Source of the DNA: CAIMMJ01 sp037131955
GTDB taxonomy: Bacteria; Bacteroidota; Bacteroidia; UBA4408
Assembly (NCBI GenBank): GCA_037131955.1
Contig: JBAXQC010000013.1
Span: 1 to 51,029, forward strand
Reading direction: 5' to 3'
DNA length: 51,029 nucleotides
Part shown: positions 42,408 through 50,502 of the stretch, piece by piece
How positions within the stretch are numbered: position 1 is the stretch's first letter
How the letters are laid out: every line of letters starts with the position of its first letter
Translations under genes and position numbers: made by a program
The notes under the pieces: generated by a model
The model's database searches: none
The model's input: only the letters and a program-made list of their open reading frames with translations
What the model was told of the DNA's origin: nothing

Positions 42408-42481
42408 TGGGCCCACTTGGAATCGAACCAAGCACCTACTGATTATGAGTCAGTTGCTCTAACCGAATGAGCTATAGGCCC
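42408..42481 (-). tRNA. tRNA with anticodon CAT (elongator Met or lysidine-Ile)
   Basis: The minus strand folds as a 74-base tRNA: acceptor stem GGGCCTA with TGGGCCC, D-arm AGCTCATTCGGTTAGAGC, anticodon stem ACTGA/TCAGT with loop CTCATAA, and a T-arm containing GGTTCGATTCC. The anticodon CAT is at 42445-42447. The discriminator base is A and CCA is not encoded. The paired first acceptor base and the absence of three G-C pairs in the anticodon stem rule out the initiator. Elongator Met and Ile2 (whose C34 becomes lysidine) cannot be separated by eye. Confidence 0.93.
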
Positions 42482-42548
42482 TTCGTGCTTTGTTTAATGT
42501 GAATGTACAAAAAACTAAACTCAAATTTTTTAATGGACGGCGAAATTA

Positions 42549-42556
42549 TACATTTG
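42549..42556 (+). promoter_or_regulatory. -7 element ahead of truB
   Basis: TACATTTG matches TAnnTTTG and lies 20 bases before the TTG start of truB. A T-run around 42525-42531 takes the place of a -33 box without the G. A start point near 42563 is compatible with the TTG at 42576 or with the later ATGs. Confidence 0.4.
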
Positions 42557-42575
42557 TGCTTAAATTACAAAGAAA

Positions 42576-43286
42576 TTGAATCAATTAAACAAAAAATCTT
42601 TATCCAAAGAACTACTGATGGCCGGAATGGTATTGGCAATTGATAAACCAAAAACTTGGACTAGCTTTGATGTAGTGAACTACTTTAAAAAAATGACCAA
42701 AGTAAAAGTTGGGCATGCTGGCACTTTGGATCCCTTGGCTACAGGCTTATTAATTTTATGCACCGGACCATACACAAAAAAAATAGATAAGTATCAAGGA
42801 ATGGACAAAGAATACATTGGCGAGTTTGTAATTGGTGCCAGTACTCCTTCTTTTGATTTAGAAAAAGAGATTTCAGAAGTTCAAAAATTAGAAACTTTAA
42901 GTGCTGAGAGAGTAATGGAAGTATTTAAGGATTTTATTGGTGAACAAGAACAAACTCCTCCAATTTTTTCGGCAAAAAAACTAAACGGCGAACGTGCCTA
43001 CCTATTAGCAAGGGATGGTAAAGAACCTGAAATGAGAAAAGTAAATATTGTTATTAATAAACTAGAACTTACTAATTTTGAATTTAACAACGGATTGTGG
43101 AGAGCGGGTTTTATTTTAAATTGCAGCAAAGGAACTTACGTTAGATCTTTGGCAAGAGACGTGGCTAAAAAATTAAATAGTGTGGGCTATTTAGATAATC
43201 TAAGAAGAACAAAAATTGGAAATATAGATTTAAACCAGGCTTATTCTTTAGAAGAGTTAAGAGAAATTATTCCTTCGATAATTTAA
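42576..43286 (+). CDS. truB: tRNA pseudouridine(55) synthase
   Basis: This 236-residue protein makes pseudouridine 55 in the T-loop of tRNAs. The N-terminal MVLAIDKPKTWTSFDVV is typical. The catalytic motif GHAGTLDPLATGLLILCTG holds the active Asp near residue 52. Later conserved parts are EQTPPIFSAKKLNGERAYLL and CSKGTYVRSLARDVA. The RNA-binding PUA extension of enterobacterial TruB is absent, as is usual in this phylum. The TTG at 42576 gives 14 residues before the first ATG (42618); a start at 42618 or 42627 is also possible. The gene is divergent from the tRNA. Confidence 0.95.
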   Translation: MNQLNKKSLSKELLMAGMVLAIDKPKTWTSFDVVNYFKKMTKVKVGHAGTLDPLATGLLILCTGPYTKKIDKYQGMDKEYIGEFVIGASTPSFDLEKEISEVQKLETLSAERVMEVFKDFIGEQEQTPPIFSAKKLNGERAYLLARDGKEPEMRKVNIVINKLELTNFEFNNGLWRAGFILNCSKGTYVRSLARDVAKKLNSVGYLDNLRRTKIGNIDLNQAYSLEELREIIPSII

Positions 43287-43315
43287 ATTTGTTTTACCTT
43301 TAGTTAAAAATATTT

Positions 43316-43927
43316 ATGGATAAAAATTCAAAGCACTTATTTTTTACATTACTTGCAGTAATGACAATTGTTTTTTATTCCTGTAAAAAGAAAAAAAACG
43401 AAACAAGCGAAGGAATTTTTGCCGGTGAAACAAACAGCGAAATAATGTTGGTAACCGAAGGTGTAAACAAAACATTAAATCCCAGCGAAGGCCAGCAAAG
43501 TGAATTTGTAATTGATATTAATAATGACAGCGATAACGATTTTAATTTTATTGCAAAAAATAAATACAAATCAGGAAAATTTATAGAAACAGAAGTTGTG
43601 GTAAATTGTCTAAATCAAGCACAAATAGTTAAGGTAGATAGTTTAGGTGATGATAGAATTTTTACCGCAAAATTTAAAAAATCTGCACTCATAGCTACTT
43701 TTTTTCAGTTTGAAAGTAAAACTGCAATTTTTGCCAGTGCAAATACAGATACATCAACAAATACAACAAATATTTATTGTGATTGGTGTAATGTGTCGGA
43801 AAATTATATGGCATACAGAGTAAAAAGAAAAAATTCCAATTCATATCAGTTGGGTTGGATATTAATATCAGTGCCTGATTCTAATTGCAACAAAATATTA
43901 ATTAAGTCATGGGCTTGCAGAAAATAA
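43316..43927 (+). CDS. lipoprotein of unknown function
   Basis: This 203-residue protein has a lipoprotein signal ending VFYSC (Cys23) followed by a run of lysines (KKKKNETSEG). The rest is rich in Asp, Asn, Lys and beta-type segments, with a GEDDRIF-like turn (LGDDRIFTAKF) and late cysteines (YCDWCNVSENYMAYRV, NCNKIL and WACRK). I recognise no family. The five cysteines of the mature C-terminal half may form disulfides. It starts 29 bases after truB and is followed 30 bases later by the large membrane protein gene, so all three could share a transcript. Confidence 0.72.
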   Translation: MDKNSKHLFFTLLAVMTIVFYSCKKKKNETSEGIFAGETNSEIMLVTEGVNKTLNPSEGQQSEFVIDINNDSDNDFNFIAKNKYKSGKFIETEVVVNCLNQAQIVKVDSLGDDRIFTAKFKKSALIATFFQFESKTAIFASANTDTSTNTTNIYCDWCNVSENYMAYRVKRKNSNSYQLGWILISVPDSNCNKILIKSWACRK

Positions 43928-43957
43928 ATTTTTTTAGCTCCACGAATTTTTTTAGAA

Positions 43958-45601
43958 TTGAAAAATATTTTCCCCTCTATCATCAACTTTTTTTTTAGAA
44001 ATGCAAAATCAGAAAAATATATTTTCTATTTTGTTGTAATAATCAATCTAATCCCTGTTTTAGCATCCAAATTTTTCCCATCGATGGATGGTGCTGCTCA
44101 TCTTTACAATTCTAATTTAATCAATCATTTAATAAGTAACTCAAATTCACCACTGCAACAGTATTTTGTTTTTAATTCCGAAATTCTTCCCAATTGGTCA
44201 GGACATTTTTTGTTGAGTCTACTAATTTTTATTTTTAATGCAATTATTGCAGAAAAACTTCTACTTATTTCATTGCTAGTTTTTCTACCAATCACTTTTA
44301 GAGCAATAATTCAAAGGATAAATAGTAAAAATAGTTTAGTAAGTTATTTCATTTTTCCTTTCACATATTCTTTGCCTTTTTGGTTTGGATTTTATAATTT
44401 TTCTATTGGTTTATTGCTATTGTTTGTTACAGTTTATTTTTGGCTTAGTAAAGAAAATAGTGCCTACAAAATCAAAGATAAATTTATCTTGTTTGTATTA
44501 ATTTGTTCAACTTATTTTTCTCATTTATTAGTCTTTTGTTTGTTATTAATAATTCTAGTAGTTAGAATTTTATTTGTGGAATTCGAAAAAATACGAACTG
44601 AAAACACTTCACTGAAAACTGTTACAATAAAAATTTTAAACCAAACAATCTTACTTTTATTTAGTGCAATAGTGCCACTCTATTTTACATATAATTACTT
44701 CCTTGCAAGAGAACAAATCTCACCTCAAACAAAGTTACCTGTCCAAGATTTAATTAATTGGCTCTATAAAATTCAACCTATCATTGCACTCAATGAATCG
44801 GTTGAACAACCTTTTACAAAAAATATTTTTTTTGTTTTTTGTACAATGCTACTACTGGCAGCAATAGAAAAATTTAGATTTTCAATTCATCTTAAAAATA
44901 AATTGGTAACAGTTAAAAAATTTATTCACAATAGTTTTAGCTCCCTCAACTTTTGGTTGCTGTGTTGTATTATCTTATTGATTTTGTATTTCTATTTGCC
45001 CGATGAGCATGCCAATGCAAGTTTTATTTCCATAAGAATATTTCTATTATTCTTTTTATTTTTTATTCTTTTTTTAGCAAGTTTAAATCACAAAAAAATA
45101 ATACTTTTTATGGCAGTTTTTATTATGCTTTACAATCATTTTAGGTTAAACTATTACTATACAAAAGAAGCAGTTGTTTTGGGCGATGTGGCCACTAGAA
45201 TAAATAAGTTTGCCCCGCAAATTGAAGTCAATAGTATTGTGCTGCCAATAAACTTTTCATCACATTGGTTCATGGGTCATTATTCTAATTATTTAGGAGT
45301 TGATAAGCCTATGGTTATACTAGAAAATTACGAAGCAGTTCAAGGCTATTTTCCATTGGATTGGAACAGAAACAAAATGCCAAACTTAACCTTAGCAAGC
45401 AATAATTCTGGGCAGGTAGCATGTTTAAATTGGGAGACAAATCTCACTAATAAAAGAAAAAAAATAGATTATGTTTTTATAATGGGAGATCCACCTGACT
45501 CAATTGATTTGTGTGAACGCAAAATCTTTGCGGTACTAAAAAAATCGTATAAGTTAGTTAAAGCAGACAGAGATTTAAAACTGTATAAATCTATAAATTA
45601 A
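43958..45601 (+). CDS. multi-spanning membrane protein, possibly a GT-C glycosyltransferase
   Basis: This 547-residue protein has about eleven hydrophobic helices and a soluble C-terminal part (about 410-547). An early loop between the first two helices reads FFPSMDGAAHLYNSNLI. An acidic residue with a nearby His in this first extracytoplasmic loop is a feature of GT-C enzymes, which use polyprenyl-phosphate sugars; that is only suggestive. The end (CERKIFAVLKKSYKLVKADR) resembles the tail of such proteins in Bacteroidota. The TTG start is preceded by an in-frame stop. Its last 11 bases overlap the end of mfd, which runs the other way. Confidence 0.6.
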   Translation: MKNIFPSIINFFFRNAKSEKYIFYFVVIINLIPVLASKFFPSMDGAAHLYNSNLINHLISNSNSPLQQYFVFNSEILPNWSGHFLLSLLIFIFNAIIAEKLLLISLLVFLPITFRAIIQRINSKNSLVSYFIFPFTYSLPFWFGFYNFSIGLLLLFVTVYFWLSKENSAYKIKDKFILFVLICSTYFSHLLVFCLLLIILVVRILFVEFEKIRTENTSLKTVTIKILNQTILLLFSAIVPLYFTYNYFLAREQISPQTKLPVQDLINWLYKIQPIIALNESVEQPFTKNIFFVFCTMLLLAAIEKFRFSIHLKNKLVTVKKFIHNSFSSLNFWLLCCIILLILYFYLPDEHANASFISIRIFLLFFLFFILFLASLNHKKIILFMAVFIMLYNHFRLNYYYTKEAVVLGDVATRINKFAPQIEVNSIVLPINFSSHWFMGHYSNYLGVDKPMVILENYEAVQGYFPLDWNRNKMPNLTLASNNSGQVACLNWETNLTNKRKKIDYVFIMGDPPDSIDLCERKIFAVLKKSYKLVKADRDLKLYKSIN

Positions 45602-48600
45602 CTTCTTTATTTTTTAACTCTTCATTGGCATCAGCTAATCTGTATTTTATAAATTCATAAATTTTAGAAACTATTACAAAGGCTTTTTCAATAGATTTTA
45701 CGTGCTCAAAAACATAGGTTAGTTTGCCATTCTTTTGCTGAAATTTTCCATAAGCTGGATTCTGTTTTACAAACTCTAACACTGTTTGAAACAAATTAGA
45801 TTCAAAGTATGGAGAGTCTGCTTTTGTTAGAAAATAACAAAGCATTTTTGAGCTTTTAAGTATAATTTTTTCAAAGCCAATTTTTTTTGCTTCTCTTCTT
45901 AATTTTACTGTATCTATTAATTCTGCTGCTTGTTTGGGAACCGGTCCAAATCTGTCCTCTAAATTTTTGTAAAAATTATCTAAAGCAGTATCACTTTCTA
46001 AGTCGTCAAGATCTTTATATAAAAATAATCTTTCGGCATTGTTGGTTATATAACTACTAGGTATCAACAACTCCAAATCAGTATCAATTTGGCAATCTTT
46101 CACAAACAAAGAATAATCAATTTTTCGTAATCGGCTATCAACGGTTATTGCATTGGCGGCAGTTTCTCTAAAATCTAAATCATCTTCACGCAATTCTTCT
46201 ATGGCTTCATCTAAAATTTTCATGTACATTTCAAAGCCAATCTCTGTAATAAATCCACTTTGTTCTCCGCCCAATAAATTTCCTGCACCCCTAATGTCTA
46301 AATCTCTTAATGCAATATTAAATCCACTTCCTAAATCAGAAAATTCTTCAAGTGTTTTCAATCTCTTTCTTGCATCGCTAGTAAGAACAGAAAAGGGTGG
46401 AGACAACAAATAACAAAATGCCTTTTTATTGCTTCGCCCAACTCTTCCTCTCATTTGATGCAAATCGCTCATTCCAAAATTTTGTGCTTGATTGATAATA
46501 ATGGTATTGGCATTGCTTATATCTAAGCCAGATTCTATAATTGTAGTTGCCACCAACACATCAAACGCTCCTTCAATAAATCCAAGCATAATTTCTTCTA
46601 GCTTATCGCCATCTAATTGACCATGCCCAATTGCTATTTTTGCATCTGGCACTAATCGCTGAATCATTCCAGCAATTTCTGCAATATTTTGTACTCTGTT
46701 GTGTATAAAAAATACTTGACCGCCTCTATTTATTTCAAAGCTAATGGCATCTCTAATTATCTCTTCGTTAAAAACATGGATTTCTGTTTGCACAGGAAAT
46801 CTGTTGGATGGGGGAGTAGCAATAACTGATAAATCTCTTGCACCCATCATACTAAATTGTAAGGTTCTTGGAATTGGTGTTGCAGTTAACGTAAGGGTGT
46901 CAACGTTACTTTTTATTGCCTTTAATTTGTCTTTAGAGCCTACTCCAAATTTTTGCTCTTCGTCAATTACCAATAAACCCAAATCTTTAAATTTAATGTC
47001 TTTGCTTAAAATCCTATGAGTTCCAATTAAAATGTCAACTTTTCCGGCTTCAACGTCCAACATCGTTTGCTTTTGTTCCTTTGCAGTTCTAAATCTGTTA
47101 ATGTAATCTACTTTGCACGGAAACTGCGCAAGCCTTTCTGAAAATGTTTTATAATGCTGTAATGCAAGTATGGTGGTGGGTACCAATATAGCCACTTGTT
47201 TGCTGTCTGTAACTGCCTTAAATGCCGCCCTAATCGCTACTTCTGTTTTCCCAAATCCAACATCGCCACAAACCAATCTATCCATTGGAAAAGATTCTTC
47301 CATGTCTTTTTTTATGGCTGCAGTTGCTTTTTCTTGGTCGGGTGTGTCTTCATAAATAAAAGATGCCTCTAATTCATTTTGCAAATAGGTATCCGGCATA
47401 AACTCAAACCCTTTTTGTGTTTTTCTTTTGGCATAAAGTTTAATTAAATCATATGCCAGTTCTTTTACTTTTTTCTTTGCCTTTTGCTTAAGTTGAGCCC
47501 AAGCATTACTTCCTAATTTATTTATCTTTGGAACTGAACTTTCGCTGCCACTAAACTTTGCAATTTTATGCAAGGAATGTATGCTCACATACAAAATGTC
47601 GTTGTCTTTATAGATGAGCCTTATAGCCTCTTGCTGTTTTCCATTTACATCTATTTTTTCTAATCCAGCAAACTTTCCTACTCCATGGTCTATGTGCGAA
47701 ACATAATCGCCCGGGCTTAATCCGTGTAGCTCTTTTAAAGTTAAAGCTTCCTTGTTTTTTTTAAATGAATTTTTTAATTTGTATTTGTAGTAACGGTTAA
47801 ATATTTGATGATCTGTATAAAAAGCAAGTTTTAAATCTTTATCAATAAATCCTTCTTTTAAAGAAAGCAAAACTGAAGCATTTAAATATTCATGAAAATT
47901 ATTTGACTTTGAAACATCTTTTAAAATACTTTCTATTCTTTCTATTTGTTTAGAAGTATCAGCAAACAAAATAGTTTTAAAGTTTTTTAAATTGTTTGCT
48001 TTTAAGTCTGCTATAAGCAATTCAAAATTTTTATTAAAACTTGGTTGTGGTTCAGTATTAAATAGTATTTCTTGCTCCACAGGAATTACATTTTTAGGTG
48101 CAAAATCAAATACCTTTCTTGCTTGCATTTGTCCAGCCAGTTCCACATTGCTCATGTACAAATCTTGTGGAGGCAAATGTTTAACACCAGAATTTATAGA
48201 TTCAAATTCTTTTGTACACAATTCAAAAAAGTTTTCTAACTGTTCCAACGCAAAGCCAAAATTCGTGAAGAAATAAACCGTATTCTCAGATAAAAATTGA
48301 GGCAAGGACTCGTAAGATTCTACTATCGTGGAATCTTGTAAATTTGGAATGATGTTTATGTTGTTGTAGTTTCTAACGCTAAGCTGTGTAGTTATGTCAA
48401 AGGAACGAATAGATTCTACTTCCTCGCCAAAAAATTCTATTCTAAACGGTAAATCATTAGAGAATGAAAAGATATCTACTATGCCTCCTCTTACAGAATA
48501 TTGCCCCGGTTCATACACATAATCTACTCGTTCAAAATTGTATTCAAATAATAAGTCAGTTATAAATTCTATGCTTATTTTTTCTTGCAGTGTTAATTGA

Positions 48601-49064
48601 AGAGTATTCTTTATCAGTTGTGTTTTTGTAATCACTTTTTCCTGAAGAGCCTGTGGATAAGTAATTACAAGCGTTGTTAAGTTCTCTTTGTTCAAACGGT
48701 TAAGCAGTTCCGCTCTGCTTAATACATTGGCATTGTCAATATCTGTTAGGGCATAAGGTTTTTTGTAAGATGCTGGAAAAAAAAATATCGAGGATGAATT
48801 TTCTTCAATTAATTTTTCTGCAAAATTTTGAATGTCGTTAAAAAAATAGGCTGCTTGTTCGTGAGAATCGCAAACAAAAACCAAGTTTTTTTCAGATTTA
48901 GTTTGTCGCAAATAATAATATGCACCAGAAATTATTAATGCCGGATGTGATGCTTTTGAACCTTTTATGGAATGATAAAAATTTGACTCACTATGTATGT
49001 TCTCTACTATCTTTTGTTGTGACAGTGATTGATTAAATAAATTGAAAATTTCGATAATAGTCAT
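45591..49064 (-). CDS. mfd: transcription-repair coupling factor
   Basis: This 1157-residue protein releases RNA polymerase stalled at DNA lesions and recruits UvrA. An N-terminal UvrB-like module lies at about 1-330 (including YSVRGGIVDIFSFSNDLPFR). The RNA-polymerase-binding CarD-like domain follows from LSPGDYVSHIDHGVGKFAGL (about 450). The RecG-like motor has Walker A VCGDVGFGKTEVAIRAAF near 600, VIDEEQKFGVG near 705, TATPIPRTL, and HQMRGRVGRSNKKAFCYL. The C-terminal D7 (TRCF) domain ends the protein. Length and order match the family. The ATG is at 49062-49064. The only oddity is the 11-base tail-to-tail overlap with the membrane protein gene. Confidence 0.97.
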   Translation of the reverse strand: MTIIEIFNLFNQSLSQQKIVENIHSESNFYHSIKGSKASHPALIISGAYYYLRQTKSEKNLVFVCDSHEQAAYFFNDIQNFAEKLIEENSSSIFFFPASYKKPYALTDIDNANVLSRAELLNRLNKENLTTLVITYPQALQEKVITKTQLIKNTLQLTLQEKISIEFITDLLFEYNFERVDYVYEPGQYSVRGGIVDIFSFSNDLPFRIEFFGEEVESIRSFDITTQLSVRNYNNINIIPNLQDSTIVESYESLPQFLSENTVYFFTNFGFALEQLENFFELCTKEFESINSGVKHLPPQDLYMSNVELAGQMQARKVFDFAPKNVIPVEQEILFNTEPQPSFNKNFELLIADLKANNLKNFKTILFADTSKQIERIESILKDVSKSNNFHEYLNASVLLSLKEGFIDKDLKLAFYTDHQIFNRYYKYKLKNSFKKNKEALTLKELHGLSPGDYVSHIDHGVGKFAGLEKIDVNGKQQEAIRLIYKDNDILYVSIHSLHKIAKFSGSESSVPKINKLGSNAWAQLKQKAKKKVKELAYDLIKLYAKRKTQKGFEFMPDTYLQNELEASFIYEDTPDQEKATAAIKKDMEESFPMDRLVCGDVGFGKTEVAIRAAFKAVTDSKQVAILVPTTILALQHYKTFSERLAQFPCKVDYINRFRTAKEQKQTMLDVEAGKVDILIGTHRILSKDIKFKDLGLLVIDEEQKFGVGSKDKLKAIKSNVDTLTLTATPIPRTLQFSMMGARDLSVIATPPSNRFPVQTEIHVFNEEIIRDAISFEINRGGQVFFIHNRVQNIAEIAGMIQRLVPDAKIAIGHGQLDGDKLEEIMLGFIEGAFDVLVATTIIESGLDISNANTIIINQAQNFGMSDLHQMRGRVGRSNKKAFCYLLSPPFSVLTSDARKRLKTLEEFSDLGSGFNIALRDLDIRGAGNLLGGEQSGFITEIGFEMYMKILDEAIEELREDDLDFRETAANAITVDSRLRKIDYSLFVKDCQIDTDLELLIPSSYITNNAERLFLYKDLDDLESDTALDNFYKNLEDRFGPVPKQAAELIDTVKLRREAKKIGFEKIILKSSKMLCYFLTKADSPYFESNLFQTVLEFVKQNPAYGKFQQKNGKLTYVFEHVKSIEKAFVIVSKIYEFIKYRLADANEELKNKEVNL

Positions 49065-49394
49065 TGCAGAAATAATTTCTAAACTTACAAAATTGCAATT
49101 AGTTTTTAGATTTATTAGTTGAAATTACACTCTGGCAAATTATGCAATGGAACACAGATATCACGGATTAAATCGAACTAAACGAATTTTATTTTCTTTT
49201 TATCATTCGTAAATAATTTTCTTTTAAATGCTCAATTAGTCGTACCTCATTTTCACTAGAACCCTTATGAGTAAAATAATTTGGAGCGTAAGCATATTTT
49301 TATTTCTGCCATAAATTTATGGAAATGAATTAAAATCTAGTGCTTTTGCGGAGTATCCTACGGCCTCATTTTTTCTGGTTATTTTTATGCAGCA

Positions 49395-49463
49395 AATTGC
49401 GGGGTACCCAAAGGGAAGTTCACGACTTTAGGAGGGAAATCACCCTTTGGGTCGCAAATTTGT
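49395..49463. repeat. long imperfect inverted repeat, REP-like element
   Basis: ACCCAAAGGG (49406-49415) is the reverse complement of CCCTTTGGGT (49443-49452). Matching extends outward through GCAAATTGCG on the left and CGCAAATTTG on the right with a small interruption. The 27-base interior is purine-rich. Such a G+C-richer dyad in an AT-rich spacer resembles an interspersed palindromic element. Confidence 0.55.
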
Positions 49464-49500
49464 TAGTAAAAATAATTCCGACCATAGGAGGAAAAGACAA

Positions 49501-49575
49501 AATGAAGCCTTGAATTTTCTTGTTTACTTCTTTGTTTCAAGACAAAGAAGTAAATGGGTTTGGGCAAAGCCCAAT
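49501..49575. repeat. interspersed Bacteroidota-type repeat with two hairpins
   Basis: A perfect 13-bp stem (49523-49535 against 49542-49554) with loop TTCAAG is followed by a second hairpin (49560-49565 against 49569-49574). The pattern of 'ACTTCTTTGT..CAAGACAAAGAAGT' next to 'TTCAAGGC' recalls short intergenic repeats I have seen in several Bacteroidota genomes. On the minus strand it may also help terminate the desaturase transcript. Confidence 0.55.
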
Positions 49576-49610
49576 AAGAACAATCCCAAAACCACTTTTT
49601 GTATAAAAAA

Positions 49611-50480
49611 TTACTTACCTATCTTATTGGAATGAAGTAAATTTTCTGGCACTTCCCTAATATTCCATACCAAACCTAGCCATGAAAAAATTTTTATTAT
49701 GTAATAGGTGGGGTCAAATTCCCACCAAAAAAAACCTTGGCGCGTAGAGCTTTGAAAATAATGGTGATTGTTGTGCCAGCCTTCTCCCATAGTAATTACT
49801 GCAAAAAAAAAGTTGTTTCTAGATTTATCTGTGGTGTTGTATCTTCTTCCTCCAAACAGATGCATCAATGAGTTGATGGTAAATGTTCCGTGAAACAAAA
49901 TCACTGTACTAAAACAAAATCCGGCCAGTAATGTAGATAAACCGGCTGTCCAATCTGTAATACCTGTTCCGTTTACCATGTTTCCTGTAAAATAGACACC
50001 TATGGCTAAAATAATAGAAGGCAGCAAATGGTATTTGTTTAAAAAAACCAATTCTTTGTATTTAGAAAAGTCTTTGATCAGTTCGTACTTGGTTTCTTTG
50101 TAGTCTGGGCCAACAATCCAACCTACATGAGCATACCAAAATCCGTAAATGTTAGCAGAATGCGGATCGTCTGGTGTGTCGCTGTGTTTGTGGTGCACTC
50201 TATGATTGGCTGCCCACCAAAGTGCTCCCTTTTGCATACTTGTTTGAGCAAAAAAAGCCAGTAAAAACTGAAAAACTCTAGAAGTTGCAAATGTTCTGTG
50301 AGAAAAATAGCGGTGATAGCCGGCTGTGATAAAAAACATTCGTATAAAATACAATGCCACCAAAAGCCACCAATCAAATTTGGTTGCACCAGTAAAGAAC
50401 AGTAAAAATGGGGTAAGATGAAAAAGAAAAAATCCAATTTCGTCTTTTATTACGGGTTTATTTCTTGTTTGTTTTTCCAT
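49611..50480 (-). CDS. acyl-CoA delta-9 fatty acid desaturase
   Basis: This 289-residue membrane enzyme introduces a double bond into saturated acyl chains. It has four helices and the three histidine boxes that hold the di-iron site: HRYFSHRTF (about residue 57), HRVHHKHSD (about 94) and EGWHNNHHYF (about 232). Extra family parts are GALWWAANHRVHH and the C-terminal WWEFDPTYYIIKIFSWLGLVW segment. This is the stearoyl-CoA-desaturase-like class, common in aerobic Bacteroidota, where it helps adjust membrane fluidity. The ATG is at 50478-50480. A -7 promoter element lies at 50495-50502. It is the only gene before the repeat-rich spacer. Confidence 0.95.
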   Translation of the reverse strand: MEKQTRNKPVIKDEIGFFLFHLTPFLLFFTGATKFDWWLLVALYFIRMFFITAGYHRYFSHRTFATSRVFQFLLAFFAQTSMQKGALWWAANHRVHHKHSDTPDDPHSANIYGFWYAHVGWIVGPDYKETKYELIKDFSKYKELVFLNKYHLLPSIILAIGVYFTGNMVNGTGITDWTAGLSTLLAGFCFSTVILFHGTFTINSLMHLFGGRRYNTTDKSRNNFFFAVITMGEGWHNNHHYFQSSTRQGFFWWEFDPTYYIIKIFSWLGLVWNIREVPENLLHSNKIGK

Positions 50481-50494
50481 AAAATTTCGCGGTG

Positions 50495-50502
50495 CAAAGC
50501 TA
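50495..50502 (-). promoter_or_regulatory. -7 element of the desaturase gene
   Basis: On the minus strand TAGCTTTG matches TAnnTTTG and lies 14 bases before the ATG, so the leader would be under ten bases. No TTG sits at the expected distance upstream, so the gene may need an activator or the call may be wrong. Confidence 0.4.

Larger units (their letters stand above)
49065..49610. other. 546-base repeat-rich spacer between mfd and the desaturase gene
   Basis: No credible gene is present. The part near mfd (49065-49380) is AT-rich with no strong signal, though it holds a short stretch around 49150-49175 like the 'acacggat' repeats scattered in Bacteroidota genomes. The part 49395-49575 holds three inverted repeats, listed separately. 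A 62-codon frame across them appears to be a reading of the repeats, not a gene. Confidence 0.55.

Noticed and set aside
42533..42643. ATG-initiated frame overlapping the start of truB
   Set aside because: It is out of frame with truB, 36 codons long, and lies across truB's probable promoter element.
46153..48276. Plus-strand frames of 60-94 codons within mfd
   Set aside because: They oppose a clear, motif-complete gene and have no signals or recognisable domains.
49447..49635. 62-codon plus-strand frame before the desaturase gene
   Set aside because: It reads straight through the inverted repeats and past the end of the desaturase gene. Its protein is the kind of translation seen from interspersed repeats.
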